Positions 35,906 to 45,548 of a stretch of DNA of 64,000 nt are shown one piece after another. The notes under the pieces were generated by a model. That model had not been told where the DNA came from, made no database searches, and saw nothing but the letters and a program-made list of their open reading frames with translations. The translations under genes and the position numbers were made by a program. Origin of the DNA: Chitinophaga pinensis (GTDB lineage Bacteria; Bacteroidota; Bacteroidia; Chitinophagales; CAMDFR01); the NCBI GenBank assembly GCA_945897725.1, contig CAMDFR010000006.1:62001-126000 (forward strand), read 5' to 3'. Numbering within the stretch: position 1 is the stretch's first letter; the number at the start of each line of letters is the position of its first letter.

Positions 35906-38044
35906 ATGCAACCCAAATACTCCCTCCTATTTATTGCATTGCTTTCTGTTTTTTTATGGGCTTGTCCCACGCCAGTTAATAATAACAAAATGAGTCATCA
36001 GGAATATACAAATCACCTTTCCAAAGAATCTAGTCCATACTTACTTCAACATGCTCATAATCCCGTGGATTGGTATCCTTGGAATAAGACTGCTTTAGAA
36101 AAAGCTGCCAAAGAAGATAAATTACTCATCATCAGCATAGGGTATGCCGCTTGTCATTGGTGCCATGTCATGGAGCACGAAAGCTTTGAAGACACTGCTA
36201 TTGCCAATATCATGAACGAGCATTTTGTTTCCATTAAAGTAGACCGAGAAGAAAGACCAGACCTCGATCATGTCTACATGGAGGCATGTCAAACCATTAC
36301 TGGTAGCGGAGGTTGGCCATTAAATATTATCGCATTACCTGACGGTAGGCCAGTGTATGCGGGCACTTATTTCAACAAAGAAAAATGGGCGCAGCTGCTG
36401 CTATACTTTACAGATTTATATGCTAAGGATAAAACAAAATTGTTGGAGCAGGCTACAGCGGTGGCCATGCATTCGAAACAAATGCAGTTCAAGCCTGCTG
36501 TTACTTCTATTGATTCATCGATGAAAGAAATCGATTCTACTGTAACGGGATGGATGGGTCAGGTCGATATGAAAAATGGTGGAAGCATGAATGCACCTAA
36601 GTTTCCAATGCCTGCTAATTTTCAATTTTTGTTTGAATATTATTATCAGACAAAAAACAAACAGGTATTTGACTATACGAAGTTGAGCATAGACAAAATG
36701 TGTAATGGAGGAATTTATGATCAGCTCGGGGGTGGTTTCTCGCGCTATTCGGTGGATGATAAATGGTTGGTTCCTCATTTTGAGAAAATGCTGTACGATA
36801 ATAGTCAGCTTGTTTCACTATATGCAAATGCATATCGATATACCGGAAACAAAAGATACGCCACGGTTGTAGAACAAACACTTTCCTGGATAAAATCAGA
36901 CCTAACCTCACATGAAGGAGGTTTCTTTTCATCCATAGATGCGGATAGTGATGACGAGGAAGGAAAATTTTATGTATGGAAATATGATGAGATTGAAAAT
37001 CTCTTAGGCAATGACGCCACCTTGATTCTTGAATTTTACAATATCAGTCCGCCAGGTAATTGGGAGCATGGCAATAATATTCTTCACCGCGAACAATCTA
37101 TAAAAAAGTTTGCGATGATCAATGGTTTGAAAGAAGAAGAGTTAAATACAATGATTGAAAAAGCAAATACCATTTTGCTTTCAGAACGAAAGAAGCGCCA
37201 TAAGCCTGCCACAGATGATAAGATCATCAGCGCTTGGAATGCTTTAATGATTACAGCGTACCTCGATGCTTATAAGGCTTTTCATAAAAAAGAATATCTG
37301 GAATCTGCTATCAAAAATGCAGAATTTTTGATGATTAAGTGTATGACAAGTGAATATAGACTCAACAGAAATTATAAGAATGGACATTCAAACATCAATG
37401 CTTTTTTAGATGACTATGCATTCACTATTGCGGCATTTATGGATCTATATGATGCCACATTGGAAAGCAGATGGCTGACTACCGCCCATAACTTAAATGA
37501 ATATACCATTCAACATTTTTATAACAAGAAGCAAGGTATTTTTAATTATACTTCGTCGTTAGATAAACCATTAATAACAAACAAAATTGAAATTGAAGAT
37601 AACGTAATACCCTCTTCTAATTCAGTTATGGCGAATAATCTAATGCATCTAGGTATGTTATATGATAATAAAGCTTACATAGAAATGTCGAAGAAAATGA
37701 CAAATAATGTTAGAGATAAAATGCTTCGATTTCCTGGTTACTTTGCCAATTGGAGCAGTTGTTTATTGAAACAAGTACATATGCCTTTTGAGATTGCTAT
37801 CGTTGGTGATGCTGCTTTAGATTTAAAAAAAGCTTTGGATGCCTATTATTTGCCGAATGTGATTGTTTGTGGATCTAAGAAAGGGAACTCAACTCTGCCA
37901 TTGCTTAAGAATAAGTATGTGGCTGGCAAAACATTGATCTATGTATGCCAAGGTAAAACTTGTCAACTGCCAGTAGAAAGCATCGAAGAAGCCTTACAAC
38001 TGATTGCCTGGAAAGAAGATGAATACAGTCGTTTTACCCCATAG
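35906..38044 (+). CDS. DUF255/thioredoxin-domain lipoprotein (YyaL/SPATA20 family)
   Basis: A 712-residue protein. Lipoprotein signal with lipobox FLWAC, lipidated Cys at residue 20. Then the DUF255 start KESSPYLLQHAHNPVDWYPW (38-59), a thioredoxin-like CHWC motif with C83 and C86, and an alpha-barrel six-hairpin-glycosidase-like region to the end. The family is found from bacteria to animals, and its biochemical role is unsettled. The lipidated form suggests a redox or sugar-related role on the envelope. It starts one base after the deoxynucleoside kinase stop codon. Confidence 0.82.
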   Translation: MQPKYSLLFIALLSVFLWACPTPVNNNKMSHQEYTNHLSKESSPYLLQHAHNPVDWYPWNKTALEKAAKEDKLLIISIGYAACHWCHVMEHESFEDTAIANIMNEHFVSIKVDREERPDLDHVYMEACQTITGSGGWPLNIIALPDGRPVYAGTYFNKEKWAQLLLYFTDLYAKDKTKLLEQATAVAMHSKQMQFKPAVTSIDSSMKEIDSTVTGWMGQVDMKNGGSMNAPKFPMPANFQFLFEYYYQTKNKQVFDYTKLSIDKMCNGGIYDQLGGGFSRYSVDDKWLVPHFEKMLYDNSQLVSLYANAYRYTGNKRYATVVEQTLSWIKSDLTSHEGGFFSSIDADSDDEEGKFYVWKYDEIENLLGNDATLILEFYNISPPGNWEHGNNILHREQSIKKFAMINGLKEEELNTMIEKANTILLSERKKRHKPATDDKIISAWNALMITAYLDAYKAFHKKEYLESAIKNAEFLMIKCMTSEYRLNRNYKNGHSNINAFLDDYAFTIAAFMDLYDATLESRWLTTAHNLNEYTIQHFYNKKQGIFNYTSSLDKPLITNKIEIEDNVIPSSNSVMANNLMHLGMLYDNKAYIEMSKKMTNNVRDKMLRFPGYFANWSSCLLKQVHMPFEIAIVGDAALDLKKALDAYYLPNVIVCGSKKGNSTLPLLKNKYVAGKTLIYVCQGKTCQLPVESIEEALQLIAWKEDEYSRFTP

Positions 38045-38069
38045 ATTTTTTGTCTACAGACACTTTTAA

Positions 38070-39488
38070 ATGATTGCATTGAAAAAACAATACGCCTATT
38101 TCTTATTCCTTCTTTTGATGCTGTTTTCGAATTGCAAAAATGAGCAAGCGATTAGAGTATATAATATCAATAGATACAAGTCGCTATCTCAAATTTTGGA
38201 AACGAAAAAGCTCATTTTAGGTACCACTATTAATCCAATTAGCTTTTACTTTTATCGCAATTCTTATGCAGGTTTTGAATATGAGATTGCAAAATATATT
38301 TCTACAAAACTAAAGGTAGAACTGGAGGTCCTACCAGTAAGCAATGATTCGATGTTGTATGATTTATTACAGAGAGGTGAGATTGACCTTGCTGCCAATA
38401 ACTACCTGAGTTTAAATCATAGTTATCCAGATCAATTTTCCTACACGGCGCCATATTTTAAGTCTAATTTAATTGCAATTATCTTCAATCAAGATACCTT
38501 AAAAAGCAATTCTATGAAGCATTTAGGCTATTCGAAGATATTTATACCTACCAATGATTTGGAGCATATTCCTTACAAAAAGATGAAAGATATTTACCAT
38601 ACAAAATATCAAGTGCTGTTGGATGATTCCAGTTCATCTTTTGAGCTAATGAGAAAACTAATCAAAAAGGATTCTGTGGCCATCATCACTTGGGATTATT
38701 TGTTGAAGCTCTCTAACCTAGAAGATTTGAGCAAGGTGCAAACCTTTAAAATCAATACCGATTGCAACATGAGTTTTCTAACCTCTTTTGACAATCATAG
38801 CTTGATAGACACTGTTAATTCAATTATCGATGATTTATTACCCAGCAATAGATATAAAGAAATTTCAAATCGATATTTTAGCAATCATAAAATTTTAACC
38901 ATCGAAGATCCCACAGACCCTGCAAAATCAGGCAAAAAGAATAGATTCAAGATGGGCTCGATATCTCCATATGATGAGCTTTTTAAGACCTATGCTAAGC
39001 AATATCACTTCGAATGGAAATTGATTGCTGCGATTGCTTTTAAAGAATCAAATTTTAATCCAGATATTGAATCTCCCTATGGTGCAGCAGGCTTGATGCA
39101 ACTCATGCCAGAAACTGGTAAAAAATTTGGTGCAGACAATCTTTTTAATCCAGCTCAAAATATTAAGGCTGGTGTTGGTTATCTGAATTATCTCAGAAAT
39201 TATTGGGATAAAAAAGTAGAAGACTCCACCCAAGTCATGTATTTTGTCATTGCCTCCTATAACAGTGGACAAGGACATATCATTGATGCCCAAAAGCTTG
39301 CAAAAAAATATGGTGCGAATCCGAATGCTTGGTTCGATAATGTAGAACTGTATCTCTCGCTTCTCATGGAACCTAAATATTATAAAGATCCAGAATGTAA
39401 GCTTGGATACTGCAAAGCGACAGAGACCATTAATTTTGTCAAGAATGTAGATGGCAAGCATCAATTTTACATCGAACATTTTAAATAA
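38070..39488 (+). CDS. mltF: MltF-like membrane-bound lytic transglycosylase
   Basis: A 472-residue lipoprotein (lipobox LFSNC with C22; the Asn at -1 is tolerated in Bacteroidota). Residues about 50-275 form a periplasmic-binding fold (ISFYFYRNSYAGFEYEIAKY, LAANNYL). Residues about 305-450 form an SLT domain with the catalytic glutamate E326 in AFKESNFNP, then SPYGAAGLMQLMP and ASYNSGQGH. It cleaves peptidoglycan and makes 1,6-anhydro muropeptides. The gene is read after the DUF255 lipoprotein. Confidence 0.92.
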   Translation: MIALKKQYAYFLFLLLMLFSNCKNEQAIRVYNINRYKSLSQILETKKLILGTTINPISFYFYRNSYAGFEYEIAKYISTKLKVELEVLPVSNDSMLYDLLQRGEIDLAANNYLSLNHSYPDQFSYTAPYFKSNLIAIIFNQDTLKSNSMKHLGYSKIFIPTNDLEHIPYKKMKDIYHTKYQVLLDDSSSSFELMRKLIKKDSVAIITWDYLLKLSNLEDLSKVQTFKINTDCNMSFLTSFDNHSLIDTVNSIIDDLLPSNRYKEISNRYFSNHKILTIEDPTDPAKSGKKNRFKMGSISPYDELFKTYAKQYHFEWKLIAAIAFKESNFNPDIESPYGAAGLMQLMPETGKKFGADNLFNPAQNIKAGVGYLNYLRNYWDKKVEDSTQVMYFVIASYNSGQGHIIDAQKLAKKYGANPNAWFDNVELYLSLLMEPKYYKDPECKLGYCKATETINFVKNVDGKHQFYIEHFK

Positions 39489-39650
39489 TTCAATAGCATC
39501 GCATCTCAGATGATTCTATGGCTTTGTTGTGAAAGGGGTATTTTGAGAGGTTAATACTTGAAATATTAACAACTTTTAAAAGTATCAGATAGTCTTTACT
39601 ACTTAGTTTTGTAACATTAAGTAAATTTAAAGACCCCATTATTTTCAGCA

Positions 39651-40127
39651 ATGAAACTTCTCCTATTATTTATTTCATGCTCCTTTTCACTGACCAATTG
39701 CAGTTTAAAAACTCATCAAAATGAGGCGGGTCAGGTCAATCATCAAATAGCAGAGAAGGATTCGAACTACTCCAATTTAACCGAAGCAGCCTATCATGTT
39801 TGTCACGATAAAGGCACCGAGGCTCCCTATAGCGGTATCTATGATAATCACTGGAAAAAAGGCACCTATAAATGCACCATTTGTCAAGTACCTTTATTCT
39901 CATCAGACACAAAATTCCATAGTGGCAGTGGATGGCCAAGTTTTTACAATCAAATTGATGACCACGTAAAAATGTGTTCCGATACCAGTCACGGGATGCT
40001 TAGAGAAGAAATTCTCTGCAAAAAATGTGGTTCACATCTAGGACATGTCTTCAAAGACGGTCCAAAACCAACAGGATTAAGGTATTGTGTTAACTCTGTT
40101 GCCCTCAGCTTTCAGGCTATAAAATGA
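39651..40127 (+). CDS. msrB: lipoprotein methionine-(R)-sulfoxide reductase B
   Basis: A 158-residue protein: signal with lipobox-like LTNC (C17) and a complete MsrB domain. The catalytic Cys is C146 in GLRYCVNS. Zinc-type pairs are in CTIC and CKKC, and KFHSGSGWPSF is the family signature. It repairs methionine-R-sulfoxide in envelope proteins. A possible -7 element, TAGTTTTG, lies at 39604-39611. A lipidated MsrB is unusual compared with the cytosolic form. Confidence 0.9.
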   Translation: MKLLLLFISCSFSLTNCSLKTHQNEAGQVNHQIAEKDSNYSNLTEAAYHVCHDKGTEAPYSGIYDNHWKKGTYKCTICQVPLFSSDTKFHSGSGWPSFYNQIDDHVKMCSDTSHGMLREEILCKKCGSHLGHVFKDGPKPTGLRYCVNSVALSFQAIK

Positions 40128-40207
40128 TAAGTCAACATTTTATGGTATGATTATTGTAGATAAACCTACAAATTATATAAATTGTTTTTTAAGTTAAATA
40201 GCACTCC

Positions 40208-41653
40208 ATGAAAAAGATTTTTTCTACATTTTGTTTACTGTTTGTTTTTAGCTCCACTATTTTATTGGCCCAAAAAAAAGGGTTTGAAATTAAATTCAAA
40301 ATAAATGGCTTGGCTTCAGAGCCTTTAGTGATGGCCTATCGATATGGCGACAATCAATATATCAAAGACACCATCTATCTTGATTCAAAAGGAATGGGCA
40401 CTTATAAAGGTGATACTGCTCTTCAACGTGGTGTTTATTTAGCGGTGGTGCCGAGTATGAAAAATAATTACTTTGAGTTTCTAATTAACGAACAATTTTT
40501 TTCTTTAGAAACGGATAAGGCTGATTTAAATAAATTTATGAAGGTTACGGGCTCCAAAGAAAATACTGTTTTTTTTGAAGACCTAATCTACATGGCATCA
40601 CAACGAGAAATCGCGGACCAATTGACAAAATTATACAAAGCCTACCCAGAAAATTCTGACTCAGCCAATGTGTACAAAAACAAATTGATTGCTCTAGAAG
40701 AGATGGTTAAAAAATATCGTCAAGATATTATGGACAAAAATCCAACGCTTTTGTATTCTAAGATATTAGGTGGTCTTAAAGAAATTGAGCAACCTGAAAC
40801 TCCTAGAAAGAAAGATGGTTCGGCAGTAGACACCAATTTTCAATACAATTATTATCATGCCAACTATTGGAAATACACCGATTTATCAGAAGAAGGCTTG
40901 CTAAGATCTCCTGTCTATCATCAAAAATTGGATAATTATTTTGAGAAAGTAATCGTTCAAGTACCTGACTCCATTATACCTGAATGTGACAAGATTATAG
41001 CAGCCACAAGAAAGAATACTGAAATGTTCAAATATACTTTGGTATTTCTGTTGAATAAATATGCCTCCAGTAAGTTTATGGGTATGGATGCTGTTTATGT
41101 GCATTTGGTAGATAAATATTATGCCACTGGCCAAGCTTTTTGGATGAAAAATGACACGGTCTCTTTATATAAGATGATGGATAGATCGAGTAAAATTAAA
41201 CCTACCTTGATTGGAGCAAAAGCTCCAAATCTAATTCTATCTGATACTTCACTTAAAAGACCCTATTCCTTATACGATCTGAAATCAAAGTATACCATTT
41301 TGGTGTTTTGGGATCATGATTGCGGTCACTGCAAGAAAGAAATTCCTGAGTTGGCGAAAGAATATGACAAGTTAAAAAGTTTAGGTGCAACAGTCTATGC
41401 AGTATCCACTTGTAGTTACGAAGAAATAGACAAGTGGGAAAAATTTATCACTGAAAATGCTTGTAATTGGATAAATGTTGGAGATCCTTATTTTCAGCAG
41501 AAACCGAACTTTAGAACACTTTATGATATCAGCTCTACGCCAGTGATTTATGTTCTTGATAAAGACAAAATTATTAGAGCTAAAAGAATTAGTGTGAATC
41601 AAATCGAAGATTTTATTACTAAGTATGATTCCTTTCAAAAAGAGAGTAAATAA
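40208..41653 (+). CDS. secreted TlpA-like thioredoxin with N-terminal DUF4369-like domain
   Basis: A 481-residue protein. The signal peptide (1-about 21) ends ILLAQ. Residues about 24-110 are a beta-rich DUF4369-like domain; a helical middle follows; residues about 335-480 form a thioredoxin fold with CGHC at 372-375 in FWDHDCGHCKKE. Such Bacteroidota proteins act as thiol:disulfide reductases in the periplasm. It ends at a bidirectional terminator shared with cphA. Confidence 0.87.
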   Translation: MKKIFSTFCLLFVFSSTILLAQKKGFEIKFKINGLASEPLVMAYRYGDNQYIKDTIYLDSKGMGTYKGDTALQRGVYLAVVPSMKNNYFEFLINEQFFSLETDKADLNKFMKVTGSKENTVFFEDLIYMASQREIADQLTKLYKAYPENSDSANVYKNKLIALEEMVKKYRQDIMDKNPTLLYSKILGGLKEIEQPETPRKKDGSAVDTNFQYNYYHANYWKYTDLSEEGLLRSPVYHQKLDNYFEKVIVQVPDSIIPECDKIIAATRKNTEMFKYTLVFLLNKYASSKFMGMDAVYVHLVDKYYATGQAFWMKNDTVSLYKMMDRSSKIKPTLIGAKAPNLILSDTSLKRPYSLYDLKSKYTILVFWDHDCGHCKKEIPELAKEYDKLKSLGATVYAVSTCSYEEIDKWEKFITENACNWINVGDPYFQQKPNFRTLYDISSTPVIYVLDKDKIIRAKRISVNQIEDFITKYDSFQKESK

Positions 41654-41694
41654 TTTCTCAAAATAAGAAGTTGAAATCTTCTACATCCAAACAT

Positions 41695-41725
41695 AAAAAA
41701 GCCATTGCAATTGCAATGGCTTTTT
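41695..41725. terminator. bidirectional Rho-independent terminator
   Basis: A perfect 20-base palindrome (GCCATTGCAA then TTGCAATGGC) at 41701-41720 is flanked by A6 and T5. It serves the thioredoxin gene on the plus strand and cphA on the minus strand. Confidence 0.88.
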
Positions 41726-41748
41726 CTTTATACATTATTTGATATCGA

Positions 41749-44364
41749 TTAATTCAAACTATCATCTTCCTTGTATCTCATAATTTGATCTAAGGCATCT
41801 GGGACCACATCACTGATGATGGTGATAAAAGAATCCTTAATAGCATTTTTTATGGCAAAATCGATGGCTTCGCTTTCCTTTTGTATGACTGTAATTTTTT
41901 TGTTAGGATCTATATTCGTAATTCCTTTTTTAAGCAAGTTGATGATTTCAATGTCACTCTTGCCTCTTAGATTTTTGTCTTGTCTAATAATGATCTCATC
42001 AAATACTTTTGCCACTTCCTCGCCCAACTCTATGGTGTCTTCATCCCTCCTATCGCCCACTCCAGCAACGATTCCTACTTTTATACTTGCATCTACTTTT
42101 TGTACAAATTTACCAACCGCTCTCATGCCATGCGAATTATGGGCATAATCACACATCACAGTGAAATTTTTAAATTTGAATATATTCATTCTTCCTGGTG
42201 TTTGAGCAGGAGATGCTACAAAGGTTTGCAACGCCAATTTGATATCTTCAATTTTAAAATCTCTTACATAAGCTGCAAGAACTGCACCCATCACATTTGC
42301 GATATTAAACTCCGCTTTCCCATCAAAAGTGATAGGAATATTAGTTACTTTCTCTACGCGTATCTTCCATGTTCCCTTTAAAATCGTGATGTATTGATGT
42401 TCAAATACACAAGCCAATCCTCCTGCGATGCAATGCTTTTTAATTCTTGGATTATTTTCATCCAAACTGAAATAGGCAACTTTACACGATAACTCCTCTG
42501 CCATTTTATATACCAAATCATCATCTGCATTTAGGATAGCATATCCTTCAGGCAACACCGTATTGGGTACAACTGCTTTTACTCTTGCCAGTTTCTCAAG
42601 GGTATCAATCCCTCCTATGCCTAGGTGATCGCCGGCAACATTTGTCACCACAGATACATCACAATTATGAAAGCCAAGTCCGGAACGCAAAATTCCCCCT
42701 CTAGCAGATTCTAATACTGCAAAATCAACCGTTGGATCCTTGAGCACAAACTCAGCAGACTTAGGTCCTGTGCAATCTCCACGCATCATTAATTGATTTT
42801 GAATATACACACCATCGGTTGTAGTATAGCCTACTTTATAACCCATTTGTTTAACTATATGAGCAATAAGTCTTGTGGTAGTGGTTTTTCCATTTGTCCC
42901 AGAAACAGCGATGATAGGAATTCTAGCACTAGTGCCAGGAGGATACAGCATATCAATAACTGGCTCAGCTACATTTCGTGGCAAGCCATCTGTAGGATCC
43001 AAGTGCATTCGAAAACCTGGTGCTGCATTCACTTCTAGAATAGAACCTCCCGTTTCAGACAAAGGCTCAGTAAGGTTCTCAGCCATAATATCTATACCAC
43101 AAATATCTAAGCCAATAATTCGAGCAATGCGCTCACACATAAAAACATTACTCGGATGCACCAAATCAGTAACATCAGTGGCCGTACCGCCTGTGCTAAG
43201 ATTAGCGGTTGGTTTCAACCACAACTCCTCATCCTTTTTAATGATGGTTTCGAGTGTATAGTTTTTGTCTGCCAACATATTCATTGTAAAATCATCAATT
43301 TTAATGGCAGTCAAAACCTTCTCATGTCCATAACCTCTGCGTGGATCGCTATTTACCTTTTCTATCAACTCATTGATGGTACTAATACCGTCACCAATCA
43401 CTGCAGCTGGGGTTCTAATTGCGGCAGCAACAAACTTATAATTGATCACCAAAATTCTATGATCACGGCCTGTTATAAATTTTTCACAAATAATAGCACG
43501 GCCATACTTTTGGGCAGCTGCCAAGGCCTCTACTGCTTCTTCCCATGTTTTAATATTGGTGGTAGCTCCTTTACCATGATTGCCATTGACTGGTTTCAGT
43601 ACAATTGGATACTGAATCTTTTTGATGGATGCTTCTAAATCTTCTTCATCATAGACAATGGTTCCTTTTGGAACAGGGATTTCAGCAGCTTCTAATAAAT
43701 TTTTAGTTTCTTCTTTATTGCACGCAATTTCTACAGCAATACTAGAGGTAGTGCTTGCAATGGTTGCCTGAATTCGTTTCTGATTAATTCCATAACCCAA
43801 TTGCACCAATGATCTTTTATTTAATCTTATAAAAGGTATCTTTCTTTTAATGGCTTCTTCCACTATAGAACCTGTAGAAGGACCCAATCGATCGTCCTCA
43901 CGTATCTCTCTCAATTGTTGAATATCATCCGCCAAATTATATTCCACACCGTCCACTAAGGCCTGTGCAATTCGAACCGAAGCCCTTGCTGCAAAGATGC
44001 CCGCTTTCTCTTCCCAATATGAAAAAACAACATGATATACCCCAGGTGTTGAACTCTCTCGAGTTCTACCAAATCCACATTCCATACCAGCCAATGTTTG
44101 TATTTCTAGAGCAATATGTTCGATCACATGCCCCATCCAAGTACCTTCTTCTACACGATAGAAAAAACCACCAGGGGCTCCTTCACTGCATCGATGTTCA
44201 TACATGCTAGGAAATAGTGCTTTGATTCTTTCCAAAAAACCTGGTATTTTATTCGTAGGTTTCTCTTCTAAGTCTTCTATATCTAACAACATAACAATAA
44301 GCTCTTTTCTTCTCACAGACCAAAAGTTTGGTCCTTTCATTGCTTTAATCTCAAGAATTTTCAT
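41749..44364 (-). CDS. cphA: cyanophycin synthetase
   Basis: An 871-residue CphA1-type enzyme. An N-terminal domain (1-about 160, with GPNFWSVRRKELIV) precedes an ATP-grasp domain (about 215-470; glycine loop KPVNGNHGKG at 257-266 and the conserved LEVNAAPGFRMHLDP near 443-457) and a Mur-ligase domain (P-loop GTNGKTT at 489-495, DYAHN later). It elongates cyanophycin, a poly-Asp backbone carrying Arg side chains, with no ribosome. The length is normal. It is divergent from cphB with a 152-base control region. Confidence 0.95.
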   Translation of the reverse strand: MKILEIKAMKGPNFWSVRRKELIVMLLDIEDLEEKPTNKIPGFLERIKALFPSMYEHRCSEGAPGGFFYRVEEGTWMGHVIEHIALEIQTLAGMECGFGRTRESSTPGVYHVVFSYWEEKAGIFAARASVRIAQALVDGVEYNLADDIQQLREIREDDRLGPSTGSIVEEAIKRKIPFIRLNKRSLVQLGYGINQKRIQATIASTTSSIAVEIACNKEETKNLLEAAEIPVPKGTIVYDEEDLEASIKKIQYPIVLKPVNGNHGKGATTNIKTWEEAVEALAAAQKYGRAIICEKFITGRDHRILVINYKFVAAAIRTPAAVIGDGISTINELIEKVNSDPRRGYGHEKVLTAIKIDDFTMNMLADKNYTLETIIKKDEELWLKPTANLSTGGTATDVTDLVHPSNVFMCERIARIIGLDICGIDIMAENLTEPLSETGGSILEVNAAPGFRMHLDPTDGLPRNVAEPVIDMLYPPGTSARIPIIAVSGTNGKTTTTRLIAHIVKQMGYKVGYTTTDGVYIQNQLMMRGDCTGPKSAEFVLKDPTVDFAVLESARGGILRSGLGFHNCDVSVVTNVAGDHLGIGGIDTLEKLARVKAVVPNTVLPEGYAILNADDDLVYKMAEELSCKVAYFSLDENNPRIKKHCIAGGLACVFEHQYITILKGTWKIRVEKVTNIPITFDGKAEFNIANVMGAVLAAYVRDFKIEDIKLALQTFVASPAQTPGRMNIFKFKNFTVMCDYAHNSHGMRAVGKFVQKVDASIKVGIVAGVGDRRDEDTIELGEEVAKVFDEIIIRQDKNLRGKSDIEIINLLKKGITNIDPNKKITVIQKESEAIDFAIKNAIKDSFITIISDVVPDALDQIMRYKEDDSLN

Positions 44365-44479
44365 AAATGATTTAATAGTTGGTTGGGATATGAATAATAA
44401 TTAAGTTTAAATATATAGAGTTTAGCACAAGAACAAGAATTAAGTGAATAAATAATATTCTTCATCAAATTAATATTAA

Positions 44480-44487
44480 TATTTTTG
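44480..44487 (+). promoter_or_regulatory. -7 promoter element (TATTTTTG) for cphB
   Basis: TATTTTTG in the divergent cphA-cphB spacer matches TAnnTTTG and would give a leader of about 25 bases. No -33 TTG at the usual distance. A cphA promoter on the opposite strand was not clearly found. Confidence 0.45.
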
Positions 44488-44516
44488 CAGCAATCATAAC
44501 CAAATATTAATATAGT

Positions 44517-45389
44517 ATGACACCAAAGGGGATTTTAGTATCAGTGGGGGGAGCAGAAGATAAAGGAACAGATTTAGAATTAGGTATCATTTCCAGAAAT
44601 AATTTGAACTTTATGGAAATGGGTATTTTAAAAAATATTGTCAATTTACTAAAAGATCAAGAAGCTCGAATTGAAGTAGTCACCACGGCTAGCAGCATTC
44701 CTGAAGAAGTGGGTGAAAATTATTTTGATGCCTTTTCGAAACTGGGTTGCAATAATGTTGGACACCTAAAAATCAGAAATAGAGAAGATGCTATTTTACC
44801 AGAATACCTAGAAAGGCTTAAAGCTTGCGACGCTATTATGTTTTCAGGAGGAAATCAACTTAGACTTTCCTCTATCTTTGGAGGCACAGAATTCTTAGAT
44901 ATACTGCACCAAAGATTTAATGATGAAAGAATCATCATTGCTGGAACTAGTGCAGGAGCCATGGCCATGAGTAATACAATGATTTATGAAGGCAATGCAA
45001 CAAACGCACACTTGAAAGGTGAAGTAAGAATCACTACTGGACTTGCATTCATGAAAGGTGTTATTATCGACTCTCACTTCAATAAACGAGGCCGCTTTCC
45101 TAGATTAGCTCAAGCAGTAGCCTCTAACCCAGGCACCATCGGTATTGGCTTAGGTGAAGATACGGGTGTTATCGTTAGAAACGGGGAAGAGTTAGAAGCC
45201 ATTGGAAGCGGGGCTGTCATCATCATTGATGGCAGAAAAATTGGAACGAATAATATCGCAGACATCGATTTTGGCGAACCCATCAGTGTCGAAAATATTG
45301 TTGTACACATCCTTAGCAAGGGAAATATTTACCATGTTGGAACACATACTTTTGAGGAAAGCAGGGTACTTACTGACACCCAAGCATAA
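44517..45389 (+). CDS. cphB: cyanophycinase
   Basis: A 290-residue serine peptidase of the S51 family that cuts cyanophycin into beta-Asp-Arg dipeptides. The nucleophile is S145 in GTSAGAM, and FSGGNQLRLS (near 109-118) is the expected substrate-side motif (GGNQ instead of the more usual GGDQ). SHFNKRGRFPRL (near 186-197) is conserved. It is intracellular: no signal peptide. Divergent from cphA and convergent with the peptidase that splits the product. Confidence 0.94.
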   Translation: MTPKGILVSVGGAEDKGTDLELGIISRNNLNFMEMGILKNIVNLLKDQEARIEVVTTASSIPEEVGENYFDAFSKLGCNNVGHLKIRNREDAILPEYLERLKACDAIMFSGGNQLRLSSIFGGTEFLDILHQRFNDERIIIAGTSAGAMAMSNTMIYEGNATNAHLKGEVRITTGLAFMKGVIIDSHFNKRGRFPRLAQAVASNPGTIGIGLGEDTGVIVRNGEELEAIGSGAVIIIDGRKIGTNNIADIDFGEPISVENIVVHILSKGNIYHVGTHTFEESRVLTDTQA

Positions 45390-45439
45390 TCCAATTCGAT
45401 TGCTTTAAGCCAAACAACTTTTCATAAATCTTTAATTTT

Positions 45440-45516
45440 GGGCGTGCCATCAGTGTAAAAAACCACTGATGTCGTGCCTTCTGTCGTACACGGTACTCCT
45501 GCCAGTCACTCACGCA
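45440..45516 (+). repeat. palindromic intergenic repeat, copy B
   Basis: A 77-base copy of the element at 15345-15420, from GGGCGTG to CTCACGCA, with hairpins CATCAGT/ACTGATG and GTAC/GTAC at the same positions. It lies in the convergent gap between cphB and the isoaspartyl peptidase gene, where it could also serve as a transcript end. Confidence 0.8.
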
Positions 45517-45548
45517 ATATTCTGTTTGATACAAGAAGATATGTACTC

